The notes under the pieces were generated by a model. It made no database searches, was not told the DNA's origin, and saw nothing but the letters and a program-made list of their open reading frames with translations. Position numbers and translations under genes: made by a program. Shown piece by piece: positions 1 to 7,874 of a stretch of DNA of 64,000 bases. The stretch lies in contig NZ_CP102332.1 of the NCBI RefSeq assembly GCF_024600715.1, forward strand, positions 5,704,001 through 5,768,000. Reading direction: 5' to 3'. Origin of the DNA: Streptomyces changanensis (GTDB lineage: Bacteria > Actinomycetota > Actinomycetes > Streptomycetales > Streptomycetaceae). Numbering within the stretch: the first letter of the stretch is position 1; the number at the start of each line of letters is the position of its first letter.

Positions 1-2
1 AA

Positions 3-254
3 CCGGACGACGTCCGCGTCGTCGCCCCCGGCACCCCACCCTCACCGGTGGTCCCCCCGCCGGTCGCGGCGCCGCCGCATCCTCCTTCGACGCCGGAGCC
101 GCCGGAGCCTCCCGCTGCCCAGGAGCCGCCGGAGCCTCCCGCCGATCCCGCACCGCCGGAGCCTCCCGCCGATCCCGCACCGCCGGAGCCTCCCGCCGGC
201 CCGGAGCCGCCGGGCCCGCCCGCGGACCCCGAGGCGCCCCACCACCGCGCCTGA
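3..254 (+). CDS. C-terminal end of an unidentified proline-rich protein (5' end outside window)
   Basis: The frame is open from the window edge to a TGA at 252-254. The last ~60 residues are a low-complexity tail built on the repeat PPEPPADPA, with about five EPPEPPA-like units, rich in Pro, Glu and Ala. Such tails are usually disordered linkers or wall-spanning segments. The few residues before it (DDVRVVAPG) give no family. An internal GTG at 48 could make a 68-residue peptide, but no ribosome site precedes it, so a truncated larger gene is more likely. The product is unknown. The next gene starts 25 bases downstream on the same strand. Confidence 0.5.
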   Translation, partial: PDDVRVVAPGTPPSPVVPPPVAAPPHPPSTPEPPEPPAAQEPPEPPADPAPPEPPADPAPPEPPAGPEPPGPPADPEAPHHRA

Positions 255-279
255 CCGCACACCACCCACGGGAGGCCCA

Positions 280-1620
280 GTGACCACCGCGACGAGGCGC
301 CGTCCGCGCGTCCTGATCGTCGGAGCCGGCTTCGCCGGCTACCGGACCGCACGCGAACTGTCCCGCACCCTGCGCGGCCGCGCCGAGATCGTCCTGCTCA
401 ACCCGACCGACTACTTCCTCTACCTGCCGCTGCTGCCCCAGGTCGCCGCCGGCATCCTCGAACCCCGCCGCGTCACCGTGTCCCTGCCGGGCACCCTGCG
501 GAACGTCCGGCTCGTCCTCGGTACGGCGGAGCGCATCGACCTCGACGCGCGCACCGTGCACTGCACCGACCCCGAGGGCACCTCGGGCCGGATCGACTAC
601 GACCGGCTCGTCCTCGCCGTCGGCAGCGTCAGCAAGCTCCTCCCCATCCCGGGCATCGCCGAGCACGCCACCGGCTTCCGCGGTCTGCCCGAGGCGCTCT
701 ACCTGCGCGACCACGTCACCCGGCAGATCGAGCTCATGGCCGCCGGCGCCGACGACCCCGCGACCGCCGAGGCCCGCCGCACCTTCGTGGTGGTCGGCGC
801 CGGCTACACCGGCACCGAGGTCGCCGCCCACGGCAAGATGTTCACCGACGCCCTCGTGCGCGAGCAGCCCCACTGGCCGCGCGACCGCGCGCCCCGCTGG
901 CTGCTCGTCGACGTCGCCGACCGCGTCCTGCCCGGCCTCGACGAGCGCCTCGCCGCCACCGCCGACCGGGTCCTGCGCGACCGGGGCGTCGAGGTGCGCA
1001 CCCGCACCTCCGTCAAGGAGTCCACCGCCGACGGCGTCCTGCTCGACGACGGCGAGTTCGTCCCGACGCGCTCACTGATCTGGTGCGTCGGCGTCCGCCC
1101 CGACCCGTTCGTCTCCCAGGTCGGCGTCCCCCTCCAGCAGGGCCGGATCGTCGTCACCCCGGAACTCGCCGTCCCCGGCCACCCGGAGGTCTTCGCGTGC
1201 GGCGACGCCGCCGCCGTGCCCGACCTCGCCCGCCCCGGCGAGATCACCCCCATGACGGCGCAGCACGCCTCGCGCCAGGGGAAGACCGCCGCCCGGAACG
1301 TCGCCGCGTCCCTCGGCCTCGGCACCCCCGCCCCGTACCGGCACGACGCGCTCGGCTTCGCCGTGGACCTCGGCGGGGTCAAGGCCGCGGCCAACCCGTT
1401 CGGCGTCCCCCTCTCCGGTCCGGTCGCCGGCGCCGTCACCCGCGGCTACCACCTGGCCGCCATGCCCGGCAACCGCGTCCGGGTGGCCGCCGACTGGCTG
1501 CTCGACGCCGCCCTGCCCCGGCAGGCCGTCCAGCTCGGCCTGGTCCGTTCCTGGCAGGTCCCCCTCGACACCGACGCACCCGAGCTCGCCCACACCCGCG
1601 GCGCGCCCGGGAAGGAGTGA
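280..1620 (+). CDS. NAD(P)/FAD-dependent oxidoreductase, type II NADH dehydrogenase-like
   Basis: A 446-residue flavoprotein of the NDH-2/pyridine nucleotide-disulfide oxidoreductase family, expected to oxidise NADH and pass electrons to quinone at the membrane face. The FAD-binding GAGFAG lies at residues 15-20, the NAD-binding GAGYTG at about 173-178, and the second FAD motif CGDAAA near 307-311. The C-terminal ~90 residues are rich in hydrophobic and basic residues, as in NDH-2 membrane-anchoring tails. The GTG start follows GGGAGG at a good spacing. It ends seven bases before the transketolase gene, so the two are probably co-transcribed. The exact electron acceptor cannot be read from sequence. 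Confidence 0.88.
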   Translation: MTTATRRRPRVLIVGAGFAGYRTARELSRTLRGRAEIVLLNPTDYFLYLPLLPQVAAGILEPRRVTVSLPGTLRNVRLVLGTAERIDLDARTVHCTDPEGTSGRIDYDRLVLAVGSVSKLLPIPGIAEHATGFRGLPEALYLRDHVTRQIELMAAGADDPATAEARRTFVVVGAGYTGTEVAAHGKMFTDALVREQPHWPRDRAPRWLLVDVADRVLPGLDERLAATADRVLRDRGVEVRTRTSVKESTADGVLLDDGEFVPTRSLIWCVGVRPDPFVSQVGVPLQQGRIVVTPELAVPGHPEVFACGDAAAVPDLARPGEITPMTAQHASRQGKTAARNVAASLGLGTPAPYRHDALGFAVDLGGVKAAANPFGVPLSGPVAGAVTRGYHLAAMPGNRVRVAADWLLDAALPRQAVQLGLVRSWQVPLDTDAPELAHTRGAPGKE

Positions 1621-1627
1621 ACGACGC

Positions 1628-3469
1628 ATGCAGTACGAGGAACTCGCAGAACTGGGTCAGCAGTTGCGCGTCGACGCGGTCCGAGCCGCCGACGCGGCCG
1701 GCTCCGGCCACCCCACCTCCTCCATGTCCGCCGCCGATCTCGCGGCCGTCCTCCTCGCCCACCACCTGCGCTTCGACTTCGACCACCCCGACCACCCCGG
1801 CAACGACCGGCTCGTCCTCTCCAAGGGCCACGCCTCGCCCCTGCTGTACGCCCTGTACCGCGCGGCCGGCGCCGTGGACGAGGAGGAGCTGCTCGGCTAC
1901 CGCACGCTCGGCAGCCGCCTCGAAGGGCACCCCACGCCGCGGCTGCCCTGGGTGGACACCGCCACGGGCTCCCTCGGCCAAGGGCTGCCCGTGGCCGTCG
2001 GCATGGCCCTCGCCGGGCAGCGCCTGGACCGGCTCCCGTACCGGGTGTACGTCCTGTCCGGCGACAGCGAGATGGCGGAGGGCTCCGTCTGGGAGGCGGT
2101 CGAGCACGCCGCGTACAACCACCTCGACAACCTCACCCTCGTTGTCGACGTCAACCGGCTCGGCCAGCGCGGCCCCACCCGCCACGAGCACGACCTCGAC
2201 GCGTACGCGCGGCGCCTGCACGCCTTCGGCTGGCACACCGTCGAGGTCGACGGCCACGACGTCCAGGCGATCGACGCCGCCTTCGCCGAGGCCCGCTCCA
2301 CCACCCGGAAGCCCACCGCCATCCTCGCCCGCACCCGCAAGGGCCGCGGCGTCGAGGCCGTGGAGGACCGCGAGGGCCTGCACGGCAAGCCCCTGCCCGA
2401 CGCGGACGAGGCGATCGCCGAACTCGGCGGCGTACGCCACACCCGCGTGACCGTCCAGGCGCCGCCCGACGGCAAGGTGACGACCGCCGTCGGCGACACC
2501 ACGCCCGCGCCGCCGCGCTACGACCCGGGCGACCGGGTCGCCACCCGTGACGCCTTCGGGCAGGCCCTCGCGGCGGTCGGCGCCGCGCGCGGCCGGGTCG
2601 TCGTCCTCGACGCGGAGGTCGGCGACTCGACCCGCGCCGAGGTCTTCGCCAAGGAGCACCCGGAGCGGTACTTCGAGTGCTACATCGCCGAGCAGCAACT
2701 CGTCGCCGGAGCCGTCGGCCTCGCGGCGCGGGGATACGTCCCGTACGCCGCGACGTTCGCCGCGTTCCTCACCCGCGCCCACGACTTCGTCCGCATGGCC
2801 GCGGTCAGCCGCGCCGGCATCAACCTCGTCGGCTCCCACGCGGGCGTCGCCATCGGCCCCGACGGCCCGTCCCAGATGGGCCTGGAGGACATCGCGATGC
2901 TCCGGTCCGTGCACGGCAGCACCGTCCTCTACCCGTGCGACGCCAACCAGACGGCCCGGCTCACCACCGCCATGGCCGACCTGGACGGCATCCGCTACCT
3001 GCGGACGAGCCGCGGCGGGACGCCCGTCATCTACGGGCCCGACGAGGAGTTCCCCGTCGGGGGCAGCAAGGTGCTGCGCCGCCACGACGACGACAAGGTG
3101 ACCATCGTCGCCGCGGGCGTCACCGTCCACGAGGCCCTCGAAGCGGCCGACCGGCTCGCGGAGAGCGGCATCCGGGCGCGCGTGATCGACCTGTACTCGG
3201 TCAAGCCGGTGGACGCCGACACCCTGAACGAGGCCGCCGGGCAGACGGGCTGCATCCTCACCGTGGAGGACCACCACCCGGAGGGGGGCATCGGCGACGC
3301 GGTGGCCGAGGTGTTCGCGGACGGCCGGCCCGCCCCCCGCATGGCCCGCCTCGCCGTGCGGAACATGCCCGGCTCAGCGACGCCGGAGGAGCAGCTGCAC
3401 GCGGCGGGCATCGACGCCGACTCCATCGCCGCGGCCGTGACGCTGCTGGTGGAGCGGGTCGTGGCCTGA
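1628..3469 (+). CDS. tkt: Transketolase (single-chain, ~613 aa)
   Basis: Thiamine-diphosphate enzyme moving two-carbon ketol units in the pentose phosphate pathway. The N-terminal part carries GHPTSSMS near residue 26, SKGHASPLLYAL near 64, and the ThDP/metal motif beginning GDSEMAEGS at about 145 and ending at YNHLDN. The pyrimidine-binding and C-terminal domains follow from about residue 310 (AEVGDSTRAE, YIAEQQLVAGAVGLAARG). At 613 residues it is shorter than the ~690-residue TktA type and matches the shorter family common in actinomycetes. ATG follows GGAAGGAG. It sits seven bases behind the flavoprotein gene. A housekeeping tkt elsewhere is likely, so this may be a secondary copy. Confidence 0.93.
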   Translation: MQYEELAELGQQLRVDAVRAADAAGSGHPTSSMSAADLAAVLLAHHLRFDFDHPDHPGNDRLVLSKGHASPLLYALYRAAGAVDEEELLGYRTLGSRLEGHPTPRLPWVDTATGSLGQGLPVAVGMALAGQRLDRLPYRVYVLSGDSEMAEGSVWEAVEHAAYNHLDNLTLVVDVNRLGQRGPTRHEHDLDAYARRLHAFGWHTVEVDGHDVQAIDAAFAEARSTTRKPTAILARTRKGRGVEAVEDREGLHGKPLPDADEAIAELGGVRHTRVTVQAPPDGKVTTAVGDTTPAPPRYDPGDRVATRDAFGQALAAVGAARGRVVVLDAEVGDSTRAEVFAKEHPERYFECYIAEQQLVAGAVGLAARGYVPYAATFAAFLTRAHDFVRMAAVSRAGINLVGSHAGVAIGPDGPSQMGLEDIAMLRSVHGSTVLYPCDANQTARLTTAMADLDGIRYLRTSRGGTPVIYGPDEEFPVGGSKVLRRHDDDKVTIVAAGVTVHEALEAADRLAESGIRARVIDLYSVKPVDADTLNEAAGQTGCILTVEDHHPEGGIGDAVAEVFADGRPAPRMARLAVRNMPGSATPEEQLHAAGIDADSIAAAVTLLVERVVA

Positions 3470-3494
3470 CCACCCGCCCGGCCCGGCGCCGGGT

Positions 3495-3535
3495 CGCGAG
3501 CCCTCACCCGCCCGGCCCGGCGGTGGGGGCTCGCG
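3495..3535. terminator. Hairpin terminator between convergent genes
   Basis: CGCGAGCCC pairs with GGGCTCGCG, the stem continuing through a T-G wobble and CACC/GGTG to about 14 pairs around a 13-base loop. It lies 25 bases after the transketolase stop. No T-run follows, which is usual in this group. The rest of 3470-3839 is GC-rich spacer with no supported gene. Confidence 0.7.
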
Positions 3536-3839
3536 CGCGCCGGCGGCCGGCGGTCGCGAAGGCCCGGCCGGGAAGGCCGCCGGCGCGGCGCGGGCCCGCC
3601 GACAGCGCCCGCCGGCACCTCGTCACCGCCCCGGCGCGACCGCCCCGGCGCGAGCCCCAGGCGGCCCGCCGTCACCCGCACGGGCCTCGGTCCGTCGCCC
3701 GCACGGGCCTCGGACGGTATGACGGCGCCTCCGGACCGGGCGGGCGGGCGCGCCGGGCCGCCGCCGTCGACGGGGGGCGCTACGACGGCGCCCGCCGGTC
3801 CCGTGGGGGTCGGCGGGCGCGGGGCGTTCCCCGTCGCGG

Positions 3840-5003
3840 TCATCTGGTCGAAACCTCGGTCTCCTGCTCGTCGTACGGCCACCGCAGCAGCGCTCCGAGA
3901 CCGCCGACCGGCAGCCGGTCGTCGACCTCCGGCCGGACGCGCAGGACCTCCGCCCCCGTCGCCAACGCCGACCGCAGCAACGCGTCGTCCGCGCGCGCCG
4001 GCAGCGGCTCGGTCGCGCCCAGGTACTGGGTCTCCGTGCGCCGCACGGCCACCTGGTCCGGCGCGGCTCCCACCCACACCTGGCGGTGCGCGTCGGGCCC
4101 GTCCGGACGGATCAGCAGCTCGGCGATGCGGTGCTCGCGGGCCGCCTCGACCAGCGCGGGGACCCCCTCGCAGGCGGCCGCCCCCGCGGGGCTCCCGCCC
4201 TCCGGTGCGCGGGCCGCCCGGAACCGGTCGAGCTCCTGCTCCGCGGTACGCCGCAGGAACGCGTCCTTCGCGGCCCGCACGTCCTCGTCGAGCCGCTCCC
4301 GGGAGGCGCCGGCGGCCCGGCCGCCGTGCTCGCTCTCCACCACGTCCGCCTTCAGGCCGACGGGCAGCCGCTCGTGCACGGAGCGCCGCTCGCGCGGATC
4401 ACCGGCGAGCACCACGAGGTCCGCGCCCAGGTCCTCGGCCGTCTCGGCGACGGCGTCGGCGATCTCGGCGGCGTTCTCCTCCCAGGTGTTCTCCACGGCG
4501 AGCTGGAAGTGCCGCTGGGACCAGGCGCCGCCCGAGGTGCGGTGCACGGGCCAGTCCCGGCCCTCCACCTGCCCGGCGGGCACCGCCCCGACCGGGCTGC
4601 GCAGCTCCAGGTCGGCGCCGACGCGGTCGATGTACGCGACGAGGCACACGGGGTCTCCCGCGGCCAGGTCGAGCAGCGGTCCCAGACGCGGCAGCGCCGA
4701 CCAGGAGACCTGGGTGGGCGCGAGCGGGCGGGCGGCCAGCGGCAGGTCGAGAGCGACCTCGCCGTGCGCGGCGAACACCGCGCGCCCGGCCTCGCCCGGT
4801 GGTCGGGGCCACCGGTTCAGCGCTTCGTGGACGGCGCGCTCGGTCGCCTCGTCGCACCCCTGCGCGGCGAGCTCCTCGCAGGCGTTGCGCGCCGTGAGCT
4901 CCTGCCGCCACTCGGCGGACTCGTCCCGCCGCGACGTGTCGAGGTACACGCTCGCCCACGGTCCTGGGTGGTCGTAGAGGCCGGTCAGAAAGGCGAGTTG
5001 CAT
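3840..5003 (-). CDS. baeRF2-family (Rv2629-like, Vms1/eRF1-related) protein
   Basis: A 387-residue protein resembling Rv2629 and the bacterial archaeo-eukaryotic release factor family 2. It begins MQLAFLTGLYDHPGPWASVYLDTSR, typical of that family, and has an eRF1-like middle (ADLVVLAGDPRERRSVHERLP) and a C-terminal half with IAELLIRP and WVGAAPDQVAVR. Relatives of eRF1/Vms1 act on peptidyl-tRNA or ribosomes; Rv2629 is a dormancy-regulated gene, but its reaction is unsettled. I chose ATG 5003 because GGGAGGGAGCC precedes it and family members start there. It is divergent from the gene at 5135, and a SigB-type promoter lies between them. Confidence 0.85.
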   Translation of the reverse strand: MQLAFLTGLYDHPGPWASVYLDTSRRDESAEWRQELTARNACEELAAQGCDEATERAVHEALNRWPRPPGEAGRAVFAAHGEVALDLPLAARPLAPTQVSWSALPRLGPLLDLAAGDPVCLVAYIDRVGADLELRSPVGAVPAGQVEGRDWPVHRTSGGAWSQRHFQLAVENTWEENAAEIADAVAETAEDLGADLVVLAGDPRERRSVHERLPVGLKADVVESEHGGRAAGASRERLDEDVRAAKDAFLRRTAEQELDRFRAARAPEGGSPAGAAACEGVPALVEAAREHRIAELLIRPDGPDAHRQVWVGAAPDQVAVRRTETQYLGATEPLPARADDALLRSALATGAEVLRVRPEVDDRLPVGGLGALLRWPYDEQETEVSTR

Positions 5004-5021
5004 GGCTCCCTCCCGGAGGCC

Positions 5022-5066
5022 GGTTCGTCGGTCCGCGACGGGTACCCGTGAGGTCGGACGGCACAC
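5022..5066. promoter_or_regulatory. Divergent SigB-type promoters sharing a palindromic -10
   Basis: On the plus strand GGTT (5022-5025), 14 bases, then GGGTAC (5040-5045). On the minus strand GTGT (complement of 5063-5066), 15 bases, then GGGTAC (complement of 5042-5047). The two -10 boxes overlap in GGGTACCC at 5040-5047. Both fit the Streptomyces SigB consensus GNNT-N14-16-GGGTAC/T. Predicted starts lie about 30 bases before ATG 5003 and 80 before ATG 5135. This is a sequence match only. Confidence 0.6.
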
Positions 5067-5134
5067 GGCCGCCCTCCTGTCGCGCGGAGCCCCGCCCGCG
5101 CCCAGAGTGGAACCCACACACGCGGAGGTGATCC

Positions 5135-5710
5135 ATGTCCGGCAGCCCGCTCCTCGACCGGCACGCGGAGGCGCTCGCCCTCTTCTCGTCGCGCGTCCAC
5201 GCGGTCCGGGACGACCAGTGGGACGCGCCCACACCCTGCTCCGAGTGGTCCGTGCGGGACCTGGTCGGCCACCTGGCCGGCGAACAGCTGTGGGTCGTCG
5301 ACCTGGTGCGCGACGGCCGGACCGTCGCCGAGGTCGGCGGGAAGTACGACGGGGACGTCCTCGGCGACGACCCGGTCGCCACCTGGGACCGCGCCGCGGC
5401 GGGCGCACGCGACGCCTTCCGCGAGGACGGCGCGCTCGACCGGACGGTCAGCCTGTCGTCCGGCGACACCCCGGCCACCGCCTACTGCGCGCAGATGACG
5501 GCGGACGCCGTGGTCCACGCGTGGGACCTGTCGCGGGCGATCGGCGCGGACGAGCGCCTGCCGCGCCGGCTCGTCGACTTCGCGCTCGGGGAGTTCACGC
5601 CCTACGCGGACTCGCTGCCGTCCACCGGTCTCTTCGACCGACCGCTGGACGTGCCCGCGGACGCCGACGCCCAGACGAGGCTCCTCGCCCTGCTGGGCCG
5701 CCGCGCGTAG
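5135..5710 (+). CDS. TIGR03086-family metal-binding protein (DinB/mycothiol maleylpyruvate isomerase-like)
   Basis: A 191-residue four-helix protein of the DinB-like/MDMPI superfamily. It has the expected opening (FSSRVHAVRDDQWDAPTPC then SEWSVRDLVGHLAGEQLW) and the C-terminal VVHAWDLSRAIG block near residue 128. The histidines in VGHL and VHAWDL are the likely metal ligands. Members include mycothiol-dependent enzymes, but most TIGR03086 proteins have no known reaction. The start is secure: GGAGGTGATCC, almost perfectly complementary to 16S rRNA, sits just before ATG. It is divergent from the baeRF2 gene and probably shares its stress-type promoter region. Confidence 0.85.
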   Translation: MSGSPLLDRHAEALALFSSRVHAVRDDQWDAPTPCSEWSVRDLVGHLAGEQLWVVDLVRDGRTVAEVGGKYDGDVLGDDPVATWDRAAAGARDAFREDGALDRTVSLSSGDTPATAYCAQMTADAVVHAWDLSRAIGADERLPRRLVDFALGEFTPYADSLPSTGLFDRPLDVPADADAQTRLLALLGRRA

Positions 5711-5766
5711 GCGAGGCCGCCGCGCGCAGGGCGAGGAGCGGTGGTGACCGGCGCCGCGTGGCCGGT

Positions 5767-5858
5767 ACCGGTCACGCGGCCCACACCCGGACCGGTCACG
5801 CGGCCCACCGCACCCGGACCGGTCACGCCGCCCACGCACCCGGACCGGGCCCGTGCGC
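5767..5858. repeat. Three-copy GC-rich direct repeat between convergent genes
   Basis: Units beginning ACCGGTCACGC(G/C)GCCCAC recur at about 5767, 5791 and 5818 with 24-27 base spacing. The core ACCGGTCAC can pair with GGTGACCGG upstream (about 5741). The tract fills the gap between the ends of two convergent genes and may act as a transcription end point. No coding signal is seen here. Confidence 0.6.
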
Positions 5859-5933
5859 ACGCGCACGCGCCCGCCCGGGTCGGTGGACCGGGGCGGGCGC
5901 GTCAGTACGGTGCCGGGGGAGGGGCCGTGGGAG

Positions 5934-6494
5934 TCAGGCGGCCCGGCTGCCCTGCCCGGCCTTGCGGAACTCGGCGGTGAACGTGTCGCAGAACGCCTTC
6001 AGGTCGTCCGGCTTGCGGCTCGTGACGAGCGTCGTACCGGAGCCGTCGCCCGAGACGACGACCTCCTCGTCCACCCAGTCGCCGCCCGCGTTGCGGATGT
6101 CGGTCCGCAGGCTGGGCCAGGAGGTCAGCCTCCGGCCGCGCACGACGTCGGCCTCCACCAGCGTCCACGGGGCGTGGCAGATCGCCGCGACCGGCTTGCC
6201 CGCGTCGAAGAAGCTCCGTACGAGCGCGACGGCCCCCTCGTCCATGCGCAGGGCGTCCGGGTTGGCCACGCCGCCGGGCAGGACCAGCGCGTCGTAGTCG
6301 TCCACCGAGACCTCCTCCACGGTCCGGTCGACGGGGAAGGTGTCGGCCTTGTCCAGGTGGTTGAACGCCTGGACGTGCCCGGACGCCGTCGAGACCAGCT
6401 CCGGGGTGTCGCCGGCGTCGGCGACCGCCTGCCACGGCTTGGTCAGTTCCACCTGTTCGACGCCCTCGGGCGCCACCAGAAACGCGATGCGCAC
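5934..6494 (-). CDS. Type 1 glutamine amidotransferase domain protein (DJ-1/PfpI/YhbO type)
   Basis: A 186-residue member of the DJ-1/PfpI superfamily, often annotated as protease I or general stress protein 18 (YhbO-like). The nucleophile elbow AAICHAPWTLVEAD places Cys106-His107 as the catalytic pair, preceded by ALVLPGG near residue 69. Family proteins act in oxidative and carbonyl stress; the true substrate is debated. It is the last gene of a three-gene operon, starting four bases after the CBS gene stop. Operon position behind a SigB-type promoter supports a stress role. Confidence 0.88.
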   Translation of the reverse strand: MRIAFLVAPEGVEQVELTKPWQAVADAGDTPELVSTASGHVQAFNHLDKADTFPVDRTVEEVSVDDYDALVLPGGVANPDALRMDEGAVALVRSFFDAGKPVAAICHAPWTLVEADVVRGRRLTSWPSLRTDIRNAGGDWVDEEVVVSGDGSGTTLVTSRKPDDLKAFCDTFTAEFRKAGQGSRAA

Positions 6495-6498
6495 GGTC

Positions 6499-6975
6499 TC
6501 AGATCCTTTCGTCCATCGCTGTGTCGTTCTCGGGTGCGGCCCTGCTGATGTCGGCCAGGACCGAGCGGGGCTCCTCGGTGACCGCGAGATCGCCCAGGCT
6601 GACCACGCCCACGGGGCGTCCGGCCTCCACGACCGGCAGCCGCCGCACGGCGTGCCGCCGCATCAGGCCCACGGCCGTCGCGACGTCGTCGTCGGGCCCG
6701 ACGACGACCGGGTCGGGGGTGCACACGGTCTGGGCGCTCACGGTCGACGGGTCGGCGCCCTCGGCGACCGCCCGGACGGTGATGTCCCGGTCCGTCAGCA
6801 CCCCCACGATCAGGTCCCCGTCGGCGACGAGCACGTCCCCGACGTCCTGGGCCCGCATCAGCTGGGCGGCCTCGACGAGTGAGGCGTCGGGGCGGACGGC
6901 GGCCACTCCCGCGGTCATGACCTCGCGGACGAGCCGCGCCGTACCGCCCGCGGCCTCCGCTCCCGGCCCCGTCAT
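6499..6975 (-). CDS. CBS-domain pair protein
   Basis: A 158-residue protein made of two CBS domains (about residues 18-75 and 85-140) and no other domain. Marker stretches are LVREVMTAGVAAVRPDASL, GVLTDRDITVRAVAEG and RRLPVVEAGRPVGVVSLGDLAV. Paired CBS domains bind adenine nucleotides and act as energy or redox sensors; stand-alone pairs are common in dormancy and stress regulons. The ATG at 6975 overlaps the stop of the upstream gene by four bases (ATGA), which indicates translational coupling. Longer upstream starts would run through the DUF2795 gene and are rejected. Confidence 0.88.
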   Translation of the reverse strand: MTGPGAEAAGGTARLVREVMTAGVAAVRPDASLVEAAQLMRAQDVGDVLVADGDLIVGVLTDRDITVRAVAEGADPSTVSAQTVCTPDPVVVGPDDDVATAVGLMRRHAVRRLPVVEAGRPVGVVSLGDLAVTEEPRSVLADISRAAPENDTAMDERI

Positions 6976-7334
6976 CGCCCGTGCAGGGCGACCGCGACGT
7001 CCTGCACGCTGCGGTAGGTCCGGTCGCCGGGCAGTTCCTCCACCCGTTCCGTCAGCGGGTCGGGGGCGTGCCGTTCCCGCATGACGCGCAGCAGGTCCAC
7101 CCGGTGGGCCGGGAACGGCGTTCGGGCGAGGTGCCGGGCCAGTTCGAGGCGCAGCGCCTCGAAGGCGTCGGACGGGCCGCGGCCGGTGGCGAGCGCCGGG
7201 TCGTCGTCGGCCACCGGCTCGGGGTCGTGCCACTCCTCCGTACGGGTGGGGTGGCCGGACCGGAGCAGCCCTTGGAGCTCGTGTTTCATCGCGTCGTCCT
7301 GCCGCCGGCTGAGCCGATCGCTGCCTCGCTGCAT
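6972..7334 (-). CDS. DUF2795-domain protein, first gene of a stress operon
   Basis: A 120-residue protein whose C-terminal half (from about residue 60) matches DUF2795: LARTPFPAHRVDLLRVMRER, then VEELPGDRTYRSVQDVAVAL. The N-terminal half is charged and low in structure (QRGSDRLSRRQDDAMKHEL). DUF2795 has no proven biochemical role; it is common in actinobacterial stress loci. The ATG at 7334 follows GGAGGACTTC. The downstream CBS and PfpI genes are joined by an overlap and a 4-base gap, so this gene heads a three-gene unit. Confidence 0.8.
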   Translation of the reverse strand: MQRGSDRLSRRQDDAMKHELQGLLRSGHPTRTEEWHDPEPVADDDPALATGRGPSDAFEALRLELARHLARTPFPAHRVDLLRVMRERHAPDPLTERVEELPGDRTYRSVQDVAVALHGR

Positions 7335-7354
7335 GAAGTCCTCCACGGTGCCGC

Positions 7355-7398
7355 GTGTGTCGGTCGCCGGGCGGGTACCCGGCCGCGCCGCCGCAAAC
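7355..7398. promoter_or_regulatory. SigB-type promoter(s) for the DUF2795-CBS-PfpI operon
   Basis: Reading the minus strand, GTTT (complement of 7395-7398), exactly 14 bases, then GGGTAC (complement of 7375-7380), an exact SigB-type match, with a predicted start about 33 bases before ATG 7334. The plus strand also shows GTGT (7355-7358), 14 bases, GGGTAC (7373-7378), again through a GGGTACCC palindrome, but the plus-strand gene is 250 bases away. The rest of 7335-7643 is GC-rich spacer with a weaker plus-strand candidate (GTTT at 7490, N15, GGGGAC at 7509). Confidence 0.6.
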
Positions 7399-7643
7399 CA
7401 CCACTTCACGGGCGCTTCGCCGGAACGCCGGTGGACCCGCCGGCGGCCCGTCGCCTGGCCCGCCGGTCGGTCCGCCGGCCGGTCCGCTGGTTTGGCGGGG
7501 GGCGTCGCGGGGACTCGCCGACGCGGCCGGGTGGCTGAGCGGCCGGACGGCCGAGGGGTGAAGGGTGGGGAGCGGACCGGGACGCGCGGACGGCGGTCCG
7601 CCCCGGGCCGCTCCCCGCGTCCGTGGACGGAAGGGACGAGGCG

Positions 7644-7874
7644 ATGGACGTCACGACCGCACTGCTCGCCCTGCTGCTGCCGCCCGCCCTGCTGGGCGTC
7701 GTCCTCGCCATGGCCCACTACGAGGACCGGATGCTGCCCGCGCCCCCCGAGGAGCCCGACGGCGCGGCCGGGGCGGCGGGGGAGGTGGTCCCGGTCGAGC
7801 CGCTCGTCGCGCCGGTCGTCGACCCGACCGCCGTCGTGGCGCCCCTCGCCGCCGAGCAGCCCGACGCGGCCTGA
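7644..7874 (+). CDS. Small single-span membrane protein
   Basis: A 76-residue protein with one N-terminal membrane segment (TALLALLLPPALLGVVLAMA) followed by an acidic, Pro/Ala/Val-rich tail of about 45 residues. It resembles the many small anchored proteins of streptomycetes with no assigned job. I chose ATG 7644, eight bases after AAGGGA; a GTG at 7623 is possible but poorly placed. It lies divergent to the DUF2795 operon. Confidence 0.6.
   Translation: MDVTTALLALLLPPALLGVVLAMAHYEDRMLPAPPEEPDGAAGAAGEVVPVEPLVAPVVDPTAVVAPLAAEQPDAA

Noticed and set aside
1436..3277. 613-codon open frame antisense to transketolase
   Set aside because: It mirrors the GC-rich third positions of a certain gene; its product is repetitive Gly/Val/Asp/Arg with no domain.
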